A stretch of 64,000 nt of DNA from Hirschia sp964342355 (GCA_964342355.1 CAYFFG010000005.1:62001-126000), one strand, 5' to 3'. Shown: positions 9,175-18,512, counted from the first letter of the stretch. Program-made: numbers and translations. The notes: a model not told the origin generated them from the sequence alone.

Positions 9175-9690
9175 TCAATCAGCAGACTTGCCACCCTTGA
9201 TCACACGAAACGCAGGCGCATGTTTCGTTTTTGAATGAGCTGGGGATTTTGCCTTCGCGATTTGCGTGGCGGTGTTGACCGCTGCAAGCTTTGGCGTTGC
9301 GGGCTTTTCCGGGAGCGGGGCGGAAGTCATCTCATCGATGTCCTCGTTAATGTCGCGACCGTAAGATGATGTCTGCTTGGTTGTTTTTCGCAGATTAGGT
9401 GTCTTTTTGCTGAATGAAGACCGTTTCAGAGGCGCGCGCGGCTTTTTCGCCTTTTTATCTATCTCGCGGACAATCTGGGTCTGACGGGCTGAAAGGGCTT
9501 CGTCCAAAGCGCCTTTCTCCGGATCATTGAAAGCGGAGCCATAGGTCTCAAGTCGCTTTTCAACCCCGTCAACGAATTCCTTTTCCCATTCGGTTAGTCC
9601 GGGGCCTTCGTCTTGGGTCGCACGATCCCGCGCCTTGCGCAGTTTGCGCAGAGCTTTGCGTGTCTTTTTATCGTCGATCTCGCGGGCCAT
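9175..9690 (-). CDS. Hypothetical basic protein, low complexity C-terminus
   Basis: A 171-residue very basic protein that I do not recognise. The first 60 residues (MAREIDDKKTRKALRKLRKA...) are charged and helical, perhaps a coiled coil. The middle (AKKPRAPLKRSSFSKKTPNL) is Lys/Arg/Ser rich and probably disordered, and it ends in a conserved-looking HAPAFRVIKGGKSAD tail. It lies 24 bases after gapR on the same strand and may be co-transcribed with it. A nucleic-acid-associated role is only a guess from the charge and the neighbour. Confidence 0.7.
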   Translation of the reverse strand: MAREIDDKKTRKALRKLRKARDRATQDEGPGLTEWEKEFVDGVEKRLETYGSAFNDPEKGALDEALSARQTQIVREIDKKAKKPRAPLKRSSFSKKTPNLRKTTKQTSSYGRDINEDIDEMTSAPLPEKPATPKLAAVNTATQIAKAKSPAHSKTKHAPAFRVIKGGKSAD

Positions 9691-9714
9691 AACGCAAAGA
9701 ATCTAGCGTGAGCG

Positions 9715-9990
9715 TTAAATTTCTCCAAGCGCGGATAAATAAGTCCCAAGGACAAGTTCGTGCTCTTCGCGTTTATCCGGGTCCTGCTTGCGCAATTTGA
9801 CGACTTCACGCAGCGCCTTCACATCAAACCCGAAGGATTTTGCTTCGGCGAAGACTTCCTTGATCTGACCGGCGACTTCCTGTTTTTCGATTTCAAGACG
9901 CTCGATGCGCTCAATTGTCTGGCGCAGTTTCTCGCGTGTTGTCGGGTCCATTGAGCCGGATGCGCCGAGCGCAATGCCTTCATCGTCCAT
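9715..9990 (-). CDS. gapR: GapR-family (DUF2312) chromosome-binding protein
   Basis: A 91-residue protein with the DUF2312 pattern: LRQTIERIERLEIEKQEVAG, then AEAKSFGFDVKALREVVKLR. This is the helical, tetrameric alphaproteobacterial protein known in Caulobacter as GapR, which clamps AT-rich overtwisted DNA ahead of polymerases and forks. Start chosen at 9990 because GGAGGCTCCC precedes that ATG; an upstream in-frame ATG at 10047 lacks a site and adds unrelated residues. The downstream gene is the basic hypothetical protein at 9175-9690. Confidence 0.92.
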   Translation of the reverse strand: MDDEGIALGASGSMDPTTREKLRQTIERIERLEIEKQEVAGQIKEVFAEAKSFGFDVKALREVVKLRKQDPDKREEHELVLGTYLSALGEI

Positions 9991-10104
9991 GGGAGCCTCC
10001 AGATGCGTTATGGTGAACGAGAGGCGAGACACTATCGGTTCGCGCAAATACGTCCAGCACTCATTGTGCGGATATCACAGGAAACTGCATGAGTTGTGGA
10101 TAAG

Positions 10105-10650
10105 TTAGAGCGCGCGACCATCTACGAGCGGAGCAAGGCGCCGCTCCGCCTGAATAGCGTACGGTGAAAACGGGTGAATTGCGATAACGCGGCGATAAGC
10201 TTCTAGTGCGGCAGAGCGGTTTTCAATCGCTTCAAATATAACCGCTAGGCCTAGCCAGGCTTCAAAGTGGCGCGGTTCATAGCGGATGGCTTCTTCAAAG
10301 TCTTTGATCGCTTCATCAAACTTGCCATCACGATAAAAGAGGGCGCCGCGGCGATACCAGGCCTCGGCAAGTTCCGGTTCAATCAGAATAACACGGTCCA
10401 GCATGTCGCGCGCGAGTTCGTGATCCTGGGCGGCGTGAGCGTCTATCGCGCGTTCCATCAAAATGTCGCAAGTGGGTCCCCCAGCATCCACCCATGCGTC
10501 TATAACGTCTTCTGCAATGTAGAAGGCCTGTTGCTCTGTTTCTGCCATGGCGAGCTTGTCCAGCAGCGCCTGAGAGGGCGCTGTGGGGACATTTGCCTGC
10601 GCGAAGTACAACACAGCGCCGAGGGCGGAGGAAAAGAGCGGACTTACCAT
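10105..10650 (-). CDS. Secreted or periplasmic TPR-repeat protein
   Basis: A 181-residue protein with a short hydrophobic leader (FSSALGAVLYFAQANVPTA) and at least three TPR units, clearest in LAEAWYRRGALFYRDGKFDE, AIRYEPRHFEAWLGLAVIFE and the following AALEAYRRVIAIHP. TPRs mediate protein contacts; no enzymatic domain is visible. It lies between the HAD hydrolase and gapR on the same strand. The exact start is uncertain because no strong ribosome-binding site is seen. Confidence 0.78.
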   Translation of the reverse strand: MVSPLFSSALGAVLYFAQANVPTAPSQALLDKLAMAETEQQAFYIAEDVIDAWVDAGGPTCDILMERAIDAHAAQDHELARDMLDRVILIEPELAEAWYRRGALFYRDGKFDEAIKDFEEAIRYEPRHFEAWLGLAVIFEAIENRSAALEAYRRVIAIHPFSPYAIQAERRLAPLVDGRAL

Positions 10651-10699
10651 TTGTGAACTATGTGCAGCCCGGATGGCTAAAGCAAGACGTCATAGCGCC

Positions 10700-11308
10700 T
10701 TAAAGGAGGCCAACGTCTTCAAGATCGCGTTTCAGGGTAGGGGCGTCGATGAATTGGCGGGCCTGAAAGCCAAGCGCCTGCGCCGCGCGCACATTGTCCA
10801 GCCTATCATCAAAGAAAATGACAGTTCTGGGGGAGGGGTTCCCCATGCGCGCAAGCGTGATCTCATAGATTTTAGGGTCAGGTTTGACGCATTTTTCAAC
10901 ACCGGACACGATGACATCATCAAAAGCGCCAAGATATGGAAATGCTGCGACGGTCTCATCCCATTTTTCCGCCGGAAAATTGGTCAGCGCATACATGGGT
11001 GTCGATTTTTGACGTAATGCGTCCAAAATAGCGGGCACTCCATCGACATAGCCGTGAAACATTTCAAGCCAGCCGGATTTCCAGGCGCGGATATAATCTG
11101 CTTTGTCGGGATGGTGTGCGATCAGCGCGTCGATGTTTTCGTCCATCGCCATGCCGCGATCATGATTTGTATGCCAGGCGAGCGTACAAATATCGCGGAA
11201 GAAGCAGTCAGCTTCTTCGCGCGTGTTCATCAATTGTCGGTAAAGTCTGGCAGGTTCCCAGTCGACAACAACATTTCCAAGATCAAAAAGCGCGATCTTG
11301 GCGGTCAT
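10700..11308 (-). CDS. HAD-superfamily hydrolase (subfamily IA)
   Basis: A 202-residue HAD phosphatase-like enzyme. Motif I is altered to FDLGNVVVDWEP: the nucleophile Asp is followed by L-G-N-V-V-V-D, as in the YihX/epoxide-hydrolase-like branch. Motif II is ALTNFPAEKW and motif III/IV PDPKIYEITL plus VIFFDDRLDNV. It probably dephosphorylates a small sugar phosphate or similar metabolite; the substrate cannot be inferred. It precedes the TPR protein gene with a 49-base gap. Confidence 0.9.
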   Translation of the reverse strand: MTAKIALFDLGNVVVDWEPARLYRQLMNTREEADCFFRDICTLAWHTNHDRGMAMDENIDALIAHHPDKADYIRAWKSGWLEMFHGYVDGVPAILDALRQKSTPMYALTNFPAEKWDETVAAFPYLGAFDDVIVSGVEKCVKPDPKIYEITLARMGNPSPRTVIFFDDRLDNVRAAQALGFQARQFIDAPTLKRDLEDVGLL

Positions 11309-11337
11309 CAGAACCTCACGAGGGTAGGCTGTTCAGC

Positions 11338-11463
11338 TTAGCCTTGCTTCGCTTTAAAGCGTGGGTCAGTCTTGTTGATGACGTACACACGACCTTTACG
11401 ACGCACCACTTTACAGTCTTTGTGGCGGTTCTTCAGGGACTTGAGAGAGCTTTTAACTTTCAT
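11338..11463 (-). CDS. rpmJ: 50S ribosomal protein L36
   Basis: A 41-residue basic protein MKVKSSLKSLKNRHKDCKVV... ending NKTDPRFKAKQG, the full length of L36. It has one Cys only, so it is the zinc-independent (C-minus) form usual in alphaproteobacteria. The open frame extends to 11523, but the L36 fold starts at the ATG at 11463. It is a single-gene unit upstream of the HAD gene on the same strand. Confidence 0.95.
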   Translation of the reverse strand: MKVKSSLKSLKNRHKDCKVVRRKGRVYVINKTDPRFKAKQG

Positions 11464-11698
11464 TGTTCTTGCAGCTTTCTCGGCAGGGCCGTGGCAGTTG
11501 TTTCTATAAGGAGCGGGGGACATACACGTTCATTTTTATGTCGTCAACGCTGATTCCTGTATTGGCGTACTTTTCCTGTTTTTTACCCTTAAATTGCCGC
11601 GAATTAAGCGTTTCCTCATGCGGTCGATCGTAGAAATTGGGTTCGATTGCGGTTAACGATAGCTTTGGGGCCGGCTGATGAGCTTGGGCGAGGGACTA

Positions 11699-13021
11699 AT
11701 GAAGATTTTCACACGCTGGATGTTGGCAGGCGTTGCGGCGGCGGCAACGCTAGGGGCATGTGCTGTTGCAGATACGCCGGATCGACGCCCCGCGCCAGGT
11801 GAGCCTGTCAAAACGCCGACGCCAACACCACTACCAGCGCCCACAGCAACGCCGGTTGTTGAACTGCCCAAGTTTGAACCTTCGGGGAATACGCGTTTCG
11901 ATACCTGGCGGGCCGAGTTTGGCCAACGAGCGGTCAATTCAGGACGCAATGTTGATGTGGTTCACAGCGTGCTGGCTAGTGTTCAGCCTATTCCGGAAGT
12001 GCAAGCGGCGGCTATCGGCGAAGATCAGCCTGAGTTTGTAAAGCCTATTTGGGATTATGTCGCATCAGCCACCACGCCTGCGCGCATCGAGCATGGCATC
12101 AAGCGCATGGCTGAGGAAAGCGCGCTTTTCAGCAGGGTCGAAGCCGAACATGCGCCGCCGCGTGAGATATTGTCCTCCATCTGGGGCATGGAAACCAGTT
12201 TTGGGCGTATTCTGGGAAATGAAGACGCTGTGCGGCAGCTGGCGACATTGGCCTATACCGGACAGCGCGTCGTTTTTGCTGAAAAAGAGCTGCTGGCGAT
12301 TTTCCAACTGCTTGAAAAGGACGTTTTGAACCGTGACCAACTTAAACGCGCTAGTTGGGCGGGAGCTGTCGGTCAGACCCAGTTCATGCCAACGACCTTT
12401 GTGGCGTTTGCTGAAGACGGTGACGGTGACAACCGTATCGACCTTTGGGATTCAACGGCTGACGCTTTAATGTCGGCGGCCAATTATCTGTCCGAATCCG
12501 GATGGCGAAAAGGCGAGCCCTGGGCGTTGGAAGCTGTGTTCCCGGCTGACTTCAATTATGCGTTGGGTGATGGCGCGAAGCGCTCGATCGCTGAATGGCG
12601 CGCTCTGGGTGTGACGCCAGCGAACAACCGTCCTGCGGCAGATGATTTACAGGCTGAATTATTCCTGCCAGCGGGGTCATATGGACCGGCATTCCTGTTG
12701 TTTGATAATTTCTACGTCATCCGCAAATACAATAATGCCGACAGTTATGCGCTGTCCATCGGCCTGTTGGCTGACAGGCTGGCGCAGCGTCCTGCGCTGA
12801 CGAAACCATGGCCGACCAACATAACAGTGCTTTCCAAAACACAAGTGATGGAGCTTCAAGAAGGCCTCAATAAGCTAGGCTATAAGGCCGGACCAATTGA
12901 TGGTCTGCCGGGGCGGACAACCCGTGCGGCGCTTCAGTCTTTTCAGGTGGCGCAGGGTGTGACAGCTGACGGCTTCCCCACGCTTGCTATGCTTAATCGC
13001 GTGAAGGCTGCTGCGTCTTAG
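11699..13021 (+). CDS. Lytic murein transglycosylase (MltB-like) lipoprotein
   Basis: A 440-residue exported enzyme. The start at 11699 is preceded by GAGGG and gives a lipoprotein signal (MKIFTRWMLAGVAAAATLGAC, lipobox LGAC), followed by a Pro/Thr-rich linker. Residues about 60-350 are an SLT_2/MltB catalytic domain with the active Glu in SSIWGMETSFGRILG and the WAGAVGQTQFMPTTF motif. The C-terminus is a peptidoglycan-binding domain (VMELQEGLNKLGYKAGPIDG...). It cleaves glycan strands to 1,6-anhydro products in the periplasm. Its 3' end overlaps the converging MFS gene by 29 bases. Confidence 0.93.
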   Translation: MKIFTRWMLAGVAAAATLGACAVADTPDRRPAPGEPVKTPTPTPLPAPTATPVVELPKFEPSGNTRFDTWRAEFGQRAVNSGRNVDVVHSVLASVQPIPEVQAAAIGEDQPEFVKPIWDYVASATTPARIEHGIKRMAEESALFSRVEAEHAPPREILSSIWGMETSFGRILGNEDAVRQLATLAYTGQRVVFAEKELLAIFQLLEKDVLNRDQLKRASWAGAVGQTQFMPTTFVAFAEDGDGDNRIDLWDSTADALMSAANYLSESGWRKGEPWALEAVFPADFNYALGDGAKRSIAEWRALGVTPANNRPAADDLQAELFLPAGSYGPAFLLFDNFYVIRKYNNADSYALSIGLLADRLAQRPALTKPWPTNITVLSKTQVMELQEGLNKLGYKAGPIDGLPGRTTRAALQSFQVAQGVTADGFPTLAMLNRVKAAAS

Positions 13022-14357
13022 GCGCATCTTTTGAAGCGGCGTCTTCTGGATCGAGATCATTTGCGGCGGCGATAGGCATTGGGCCTTCGCCATCGTCCTT
13101 TGCTGCTTTAAGACCAGCATAGACCGTCATGACGCCACATACGACAACAGCAATGATAAACGGCGCATATCCTGAGACGTTACCGTACATCCAGAGGCCG
13201 AAGAAGGGTGAGATAACAAATCCTGCGCCATTCACAGCTGTCGACAATCCAGCAATAGCGCCTTGTTGATCGGGGCCTGCTGCGATGGAGGCGCCGGCCA
13301 TGAAGCCGGGGCGGGCAAGGCCCTGGCCAAGGCCAAACAGGATTTGCGATAGACAGAATATCGCGAAACTGTCCGTCGTGATCATGATAGCGAACGCGAG
13401 CGACAAGAGTGCGCCGCCTGCAACCATCAAGCCGCGCGTTGGCAGTTGAATGCGCGGGATCAGAACCAGTTGAGCGAGCAAGGTCGCCATGGCGCTAAGA
13501 GTTGTCGCGGCGGCGATAAACTGGGATGCGGTCGTGCCTTCAAGGCTCATCCGGTCCATCATTGTATAGGGGAATGTCTGGACCATGATGCCGCTAATGA
13601 GTGACAGCCCCAAACCAAATACGAGATAGGGTAGAATTTTGGGATCTTTCCAGATATCGCCAATCTTTCTGCTGGCGACTTCCGCTGCGCGGGGCAGTGT
13701 TTTTTCCGGCAGTTTGACCAGAACATAATAGCCTGTTGCGGCGGCTAGCACTGCGGTGATCCAGACAGGGGAGAGTAGTCCAAGCCATACGACCAGTGCG
13801 GCGGCGATGGCCGGCCCTAGCGCTGAACCGAGCGTAAAGCCTGCCGTTAGGTTTGCAATCTCAGTCGTGCGCTCTTCAATTGTGGTGCGGTCAGCCACAT
13901 AAGCCTGTGCGGCGGGATTGGCGCCAGATCCTAACAGGCCAAACAAAGAGCGCGCGAGTAAGAGAACCACAAACAGCAGGGGCCAATAGCTGATGACGTC
14001 CATACGCCCCAGCCAGGCAAAAAATCCAAACAGCGCCATACTGATGGAAAACCCGAACATGCCGATGGCGACGATGCGCCTGCGGCCCCATTCGCCTGAC
14101 AAACGTCCCCATACCGGGCTGACGACCGCCCATAAGAGCGCTGAGAAAGAAAAAATTGCGCCTGCAGTCCAGTCAGGGAACCCCAACTCGCGGGTCAGTG
14201 GCGGCAACACAGCTGTGATCAGCATTGTATTGCCTGCGCCGATCAGCAGGAGGCAGCCAAACAGCAGCAAAAACGCGCCGCGCCGGTCAGGCCTTGACGC
14301 ACCTGCCGTGTAATTATCGCCAGGTCCGTCTGGAGAGTAAGGAAGCATGGAATGCAT
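12993..14357 (-). CDS. Major facilitator superfamily transporter
   Basis: A 454-residue inner-membrane protein with about 12 hydrophobic segments in two halves. The MFS loop 2-3 signature appears as VWGRLSGEWGRRRIVAIGMF. The pattern LGFPDWTAGAIFSFSALLWA is like TetA/Bcr-type drug exporters, but the substrate is unknown. The C-terminus is a charged tail rich in Asp/Glu/Pro. A second ATG lies 9 bases inside the first and either could be used. It converges on the transglycosylase gene, overlapping it tail to tail. Confidence 0.9.
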   Translation of the reverse strand: MHSMLPYSPDGPGDNYTAGASRPDRRGAFLLLFGCLLLIGAGNTMLITAVLPPLTRELGFPDWTAGAIFSFSALLWAVVSPVWGRLSGEWGRRRIVAIGMFGFSISMALFGFFAWLGRMDVISYWPLLFVVLLLARSLFGLLGSGANPAAQAYVADRTTIEERTTEIANLTAGFTLGSALGPAIAAALVVWLGLLSPVWITAVLAAATGYYVLVKLPEKTLPRAAEVASRKIGDIWKDPKILPYLVFGLGLSLISGIMVQTFPYTMMDRMSLEGTTASQFIAAATTLSAMATLLAQLVLIPRIQLPTRGLMVAGGALLSLAFAIMITTDSFAIFCLSQILFGLGQGLARPGFMAGASIAAGPDQQGAIAGLSTAVNGAGFVISPFFGLWMYGNVSGYAPFIIAVVVCGVMTVYAGLKAAKDDGEGPMPIAAANDLDPEDAASKDAPKTQQPSRD

Positions 14358-14597
14358 TTGAAGGCGGACTGAAGATTGGTCAAGCTGACGTTAAGGGCAG
14401 CTTGGATCATTTTTTATTGCATATGCAGAATTGTCGTTAGCTGAGCTTTGCTAAGGAGCCAATAGAGCCACATTTATTGAAAGCGTAAGCAAAAGCTTAA
14501 GCCCAGTACGCTGATTTTCTTGAAGAACACACGCAGTGTTAAGGTTGACAAGGCATAAAGGAGACAACTGTAGCCATATCTTTTGTTGGGTGAACTC

Positions 14598-15467
14598 ATG
14601 TTTCAGATCATCGGCATTCTGGTCGTGATGGGGATGGTGTTCGGGGGCTTTGCGCTCGCCGGGGGCCATTTCGATGTGATCATTAAAGCTGCGCCATTTG
14701 AAATGATGATGATCGGCGGATCAGGCGTTGGCGCATTCCTGATTGGTAACTCCATGGGCGCGATCAAAGGCGCGATGGGCGGATTTGGAAAGGCGTTTGG
14801 CGGACCCAAGTGGAACGCAAAGGATTATAAGGATCTCCTTGCCTTGCTGTTTGTGCTTACCAAGACGATGAAAACCAAGGGGGTGGTGGCGATTGAGCCC
14901 CATATTGAGAATCCGAAGGATTCCCGGATTTTCCAGAACTACCCAAAGATTTTGAAGGACCATTTCGCGGTCGATCTCATCTGTGACACGCTGCGCATGA
15001 TGACGATGAACCTGGAAGACCCGCACCAGGTTGAAGACGCCATCGAAAAGCAGATCGAAAAACACCACCACGAGGCGCATGCTGGCGCGCACGCTGTTCA
15101 AAACCTGGCTGACGCTCTGCCGGCGCTTGGTATTGTTGCGGCGGTGTTGGGTATTATTAAAACCATGGGTGCGATCAACCAGCCGCCAGAATATCTGGGT
15201 AAGCTGATTGGTTCGGCGCTTGTGGGGACGTTCCTCGGGGTGTTCCTGGCTTATGGTTTCGTTGGTCCGTTCGCTGCGCGTATGGGCGAGGTGATGGACG
15301 AAGAATCCCAGTTCTACAAGATTATCAAGGACGTGCTGGTGTCTCACCTGCACGGGAACGCCGCGCAGATTTCTGTTGAACTTGGACGTGGTTCTGTTCC
15401 ATCGCACCAGCAGCCAACATTCGCACAGCTTGAAGAGGCGCTGAACGCTGCGCCAATGGACGTATAA
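14598..15467 (+). CDS. motA: Flagellar motor stator protein MotA
   Basis: A 289-residue MotA with four membrane helices: two at the N-terminus (MFQIIGILVVMGMVFGGFAL, MMMIGGSGVGAFLIGNS), a long cytoplasmic loop, then the conserved ADALPALGIVAAVLGIIKTM and GTFLGVFLAYGFVGPFAARM helices. It pairs with MotB to form the proton-driven stator. No motB is in the window, so the pair is split. The frame is also open from a TTG at 14583, but the ATG at 14598 starts exactly where MotA proteins begin. Confidence 0.96.
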   Translation: MFQIIGILVVMGMVFGGFALAGGHFDVIIKAAPFEMMMIGGSGVGAFLIGNSMGAIKGAMGGFGKAFGGPKWNAKDYKDLLALLFVLTKTMKTKGVVAIEPHIENPKDSRIFQNYPKILKDHFAVDLICDTLRMMTMNLEDPHQVEDAIEKQIEKHHHEAHAGAHAVQNLADALPALGIVAAVLGIIKTMGAINQPPEYLGKLIGSALVGTFLGVFLAYGFVGPFAARMGEVMDEESQFYKIIKDVLVSHLHGNAAQISVELGRGSVPSHQQPTFAQLEEALNAAPMDV

Positions 15468-15547
15468 TTCTGAGTGATATCGTTCAAGCCGCCTAGTCAA
15501 TCTGATCAGGCTCACGCTAGTTTCTCCCCATAAGTGGGAGAAACAAA

Positions 15548-15970
15548 ATGACAGATAATAATCAAACAAATGAATTAGGCGAAGCGTCCCCATACGGACT
15601 GCCCAACACGCTTGGCATGCACATTGTCGGGCATGGCGAACAATGGGTTCATCTTGCTCTGGAAGTTGAAGAAAAGCACATGGCGCCAAATGGATTTCTG
15701 CATGCGGGCACAGTGGTGTCACTAGCAGATTCTGCATGTGGTTTTGCATGCGCAAGATCGCTTCCTCCTGAGGCGTCCGGCTTTACAACGGTGGAGCTGA
15801 AATCCAACTTCATGGGCACAGCGCGTGAAGGCGTTATCGAAGCTAAAGCGCAGGCTGTTCACCTTGGTCGCTCGACGCATGTATGGGATGCAATTGTCAC
15901 TCATCGCGATACCGGTAAAACAATCGCCATGTTCCGTTGTACGCAGATGATCCTGCGCAAACCTGGCTAA
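15548..15970 (+). CDS. PaaI-type hotdog-fold thioesterase
   Basis: A 140-residue hotdog protein. The family core is visible: NGFLHAGTVVSLADSACGFA (central helix with the catalytic Asp), GFTTVELKSNFMGTA and IEAKAQAVHLGRSTHVWDAI. It probably hydrolyses acyl-CoA thioesters in the cytoplasm; the acyl group is unknown. The start has a strong AGTGGGAGAAACAAA site. Its last 34 bases overlap the open frame of mnmC. Confidence 0.9.
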   Translation: MTDNNQTNELGEASPYGLPNTLGMHIVGHGEQWVHLALEVEEKHMAPNGFLHAGTVVSLADSACGFACARSLPPEASGFTTVELKSNFMGTAREGVIEAKAQAVHLGRSTHVWDAIVTHRDTGKTIAMFRCTQMILRKPG

Positions 15971-17877
15971 TTGTTTTGACGTCATCTGAAGTCCCCCGCT
16001 TGCCGCCGCGTCCTGACCTCGATTGGGGTGAGGATGCGGTCCCGCGCGCGCGGGAGGCGGACGACGTATATTTTTCTGTCGCCGACGGTTTAGAAGAAAC
16101 ACGCGAAGTTTTCTTTCGCGGATGTGGTCTGCCTGAAAGGTGGATGGACAAAGAGATATTCACTGTTGCTGAATTAGGGTTTGGAACAGGGCTGAATATA
16201 GCTGCGCTATTGGACCTGTGGGATAAGTCGGGGGCAAAGGGGCGTCTTGATATCGTCAGCTTTGAAGGACGGCTGATGAGGCGCGATGATGCGGCGGCGG
16301 CTTTGTCCGCCTGGCCTGAACTGGCTTGGGCGGCAGGGAAATTACTGGCGCAATGGCCAGAAAGAGCGCGTGGCGTCCAGCGATTGCATTTATCTGAGCA
16401 TGTACGGCTAACCCTGCATCAGGATGACATCGGCGAGGCGATAAAAAGCGCTTCTTTTGCAGCTGACGCCTGGTTTCTGGACGGATTTTCCCCTGCCAAG
16501 AACCCTGCCATGTGGACCGAAGAGGTGATGGGGCACGTGGGGCGATTGTCAGCGCCGTGCGCGGTAATCGGCACATACACTGTCGCAGGTCATGTGCGCC
16601 GTTCTCTGGCTGCGGCAGGGTTTGAGGTGGCTAAAAAGCCGGGCTTTGCTAAAAAACGCGAGCGGTTGGAAGCCATTTTTCCGACAGACAAGATCGCGCG
16701 GTCCGCCCCTGATCCCTTGCTGATTGATTATCCTCCTGAACGTCCCAAATCTGCGATCATTGTCGGCGCTGGCATTATGGGCGCTTGCCTGGGTTTGGCG
16801 CTGCAAGGGCGCGGCGTGAAGGTGACTATTGTTGGTCGCGGGGAGGATTATAGCGCGAGCCAAAACCCTGTCGGATTAGTTATGCCGCGTCTTGATGCGG
16901 CCGACACGCCGCAGGCGCGGGCGCTGATTGACGCTTACCTTTATGCGCGCCGGTTTTACCTCGATCAGAAAGACGCTCTCTTTAAAAACAGCGCCTTTGA
17001 ACTTGATGTTTTACAGCCCGGCTCAGGAGAGACGGACCGTCAGAAGTTTAGCGCGCTTAAAGCTGATCCGCCGTTGGATGAAGGTCGTCTGAAAGTCGAA
17101 AAGAACACCCTGTTTCATCATGGTGGTGTGGGGGTGAAGCCCCGGTCTATAGTCAGGGCATTGTTAGGGCGTTGTTCTGGTCAAGTTACCGGTCGTGTTC
17201 TGGAGGTGTCCGGCGGTCAAAACCCCCATGTGACGCTGGAAACAGGCGAAAAACTGGGCGCAGACATCATTATCATTGCCGCAGGCGCATATGCGGAACC
17301 TCTTTTAGATGCGTCGGACATCCCGATTGAGGGGAAAGCCGGCCAGATCGAGAGTGCGGATTGGGCTGGCGAACGCTTTGCGCGCGCGGGCGGTCGCTAT
17401 GTGGTCGGACTAGATGATAGGATCGTGTTTGGCGCAACATTTGAACGCTGGTCAGATGATCAAAATCCTCCTGTGAGTGAAGCTTCACGGAAAGAAAATA
17501 TCGAGGAGTTATACAAGTTTGCCCCTGACCTTAGCGGGCAGCTTAATGGGGCGGATTTAAAATCTCACACAGGTGTGCGGGCGACCACGCAGGATAGGTT
17601 TCCATTCATTGGACGCGTACCGGATAGAGCTGCTTATAGTGCTGCATTTGGCGACGATCTGCGGACGGGAAGGGCGCTTGTGGCCAACACAGACGTGGCG
17701 CTTGAAAACATCTATGCGGCAGGCGGGTTAGGCGCGCGCGGCTTCACCTGGGCGCCATGGCTGGCGCAGATTGGTGTGTCGATGATGTTTGGGGAGGTGA
17801 CGCCGACAGAACACCGGACTTTAGAAACGATATCGCCCGCGCGGTTCCTGATGAGGCGATTAAAGCGCGGACGTTAA
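15937..17877 (+). CDS. mnmC: Bifunctional tRNA 5-methylaminomethyl-2-thiouridine biosynthesis protein MnmC
   Basis: A protein of up to 646 residues joining two enzymes that finish wobble uridine modification (mnm5s2U34). The N-terminal MnmD methyltransferase (to about 245) shows the SAM motif VAELGFGTGLNIAALLDL and WFLDGFSPAKNPAMW. The C-terminal FAD oxidoreductase shows AIIVGAGIMGACLGLALQGR and the closing LENIYAAGGLGARGFTWAPW. The start is uncertain: the ATG at 15937 lies inside the thioesterase gene, and a TTG at 15976 would start just after it. A terminator follows at 17881-17922. Confidence 0.93.
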   Translation: MYADDPAQTWLIVLTSSEVPRLPPRPDLDWGEDAVPRAREADDVYFSVADGLEETREVFFRGCGLPERWMDKEIFTVAELGFGTGLNIAALLDLWDKSGAKGRLDIVSFEGRLMRRDDAAAALSAWPELAWAAGKLLAQWPERARGVQRLHLSEHVRLTLHQDDIGEAIKSASFAADAWFLDGFSPAKNPAMWTEEVMGHVGRLSAPCAVIGTYTVAGHVRRSLAAAGFEVAKKPGFAKKRERLEAIFPTDKIARSAPDPLLIDYPPERPKSAIIVGAGIMGACLGLALQGRGVKVTIVGRGEDYSASQNPVGLVMPRLDAADTPQARALIDAYLYARRFYLDQKDALFKNSAFELDVLQPGSGETDRQKFSALKADPPLDEGRLKVEKNTLFHHGGVGVKPRSIVRALLGRCSGQVTGRVLEVSGGQNPHVTLETGEKLGADIIIIAAGAYAEPLLDASDIPIEGKAGQIESADWAGERFARAGGRYVVGLDDRIVFGATFERWSDDQNPPVSEASRKENIEELYKFAPDLSGQLNGADLKSHTGVRATTQDRFPFIGRVPDRAAYSAAFGDDLRTGRALVANTDVALENIYAAGGLGARGFTWAPWLAQIGVSMMFGEVTPTEHRTLETISPARFLMRRLKRGR

Positions 17878-17880
17878 TGG

Positions 17881-17922
17881 AATGGTTGGCGGCGGCCTGG
17901 TGTTTTTAGCCAGCCATTTTTT
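17881..17922 (+). terminator. Rho-independent terminator after mnmC
   Basis: A 10-bp stem with one G-U pair (17881-17890 AATGGTTGGC with 17909-17918 GCCAGCCATT) is followed by a T run to 17922. It faces the end of the converging psp operon and overlaps the last codons of its final gene. Confidence 0.75.
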
Positions 17923-18145
17923 CGAATTTCTTCTTTAACTCTGCGTCTTCATCTGTGGCGATCGTTTCCAATGCCTCAAGACGTGAGACGATCTTGTCGA
18001 GTTTGGCTTCAATCGCGTCCAGGCGCTGATCGCCCTTGAAATTGCGTTTCTTGGATTTGGCTTTGGTTTCGATGTAGCTGATGATGACGCCTGTCGCCAT
18101 CGACATGCCAACAATTATGAGAACGAATATCTGACCGTCAGACAT
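17906..18145 (-). CDS. Small psp-operon membrane protein with PspC-like coiled-coil tail
   Basis: A 79-residue protein: one N-terminal membrane helix (MSDGQIFVLIIVGMSMATGVIISY), a basic KAKSKKRNFKG stretch and a coiled coil RLDAIEAKLDKIVSRLEALE ending TIATDEDAELKKKFEKM. The end resembles the tail of PspC in the same operon (LEKSVTSDEWRLRRQFRDLE) and of the upstream gene, so it probably joins the Psp membrane complex. Layout is like PspB. Start at 18145 follows GGGAGACGA; the upstream open frame to 18220 lacks a site. It is the last gene of the operon. Confidence 0.82.
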   Translation of the reverse strand: MSDGQIFVLIIVGMSMATGVIISYIETKAKSKKRNFKGDQRLDAIEAKLDKIVSRLEALETIATDEDAELKKKFEKMAG

Positions 18146-18164
18146 ATCAGTTCGTCTCCCTTCT

Positions 18165-18512
18165 TTAACTTTGGAATGATTGCGAGAGGTTTTTGCGCGC
18201 TTTTTCAACGTCCTCTTCAAGGTCGGAAAATTTGCGTTTCAGCTCTCTGTCTTCGTCAGTGACAATGGTTTCAAGCGCCGCGAGACGTTCGGTGATGCGG
18301 TCCAGCTGTTGGTTCATTTTTGCAAGCACTTCAGTCTGATCTGGCGTAATTGGTGTCTCACTGTCACGGCGCCGACGTCGGCTACGTTTTGTGTAAGGTC
18401 CGCACCCCCACATGTTCCAGGCGTCACCTTTGCCTGTCACGGCGGCTTTGATCACCTGCGCTGTCATCACGATAGCGATGATAGCGACAACCATAATTTG
18501 CCCGCCTTCCAT
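18165..18512 (-). CDS. Psp-operon membrane protein with coiled coil
   Basis: A 115-residue protein with one N-terminal membrane helix (MVVAIIAIVMTAQVIKAAV), a basic RSRRRRRDS patch and a long coiled coil (MNQQLDRITERLAALETIVT, then DEDRELKRKFSDLEEDVEKA). The segment LAALETIVTDEDRELKRKF is nearly the same as in the following gene and close to the C-terminus of PspC, suggesting duplication of a PspB/PspC-like module. An AGGAG site precedes the start. It lies 19 bases before the next gene. Confidence 0.82.
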   Translation of the reverse strand: MEGGQIMVVAIIAIVMTAQVIKAAVTGKGDAWNMWGCGPYTKRSRRRRRDSETPITPDQTEVLAKMNQQLDRITERLAALETIVTDEDRELKRKFSDLEEDVEKARKNLSQSFQS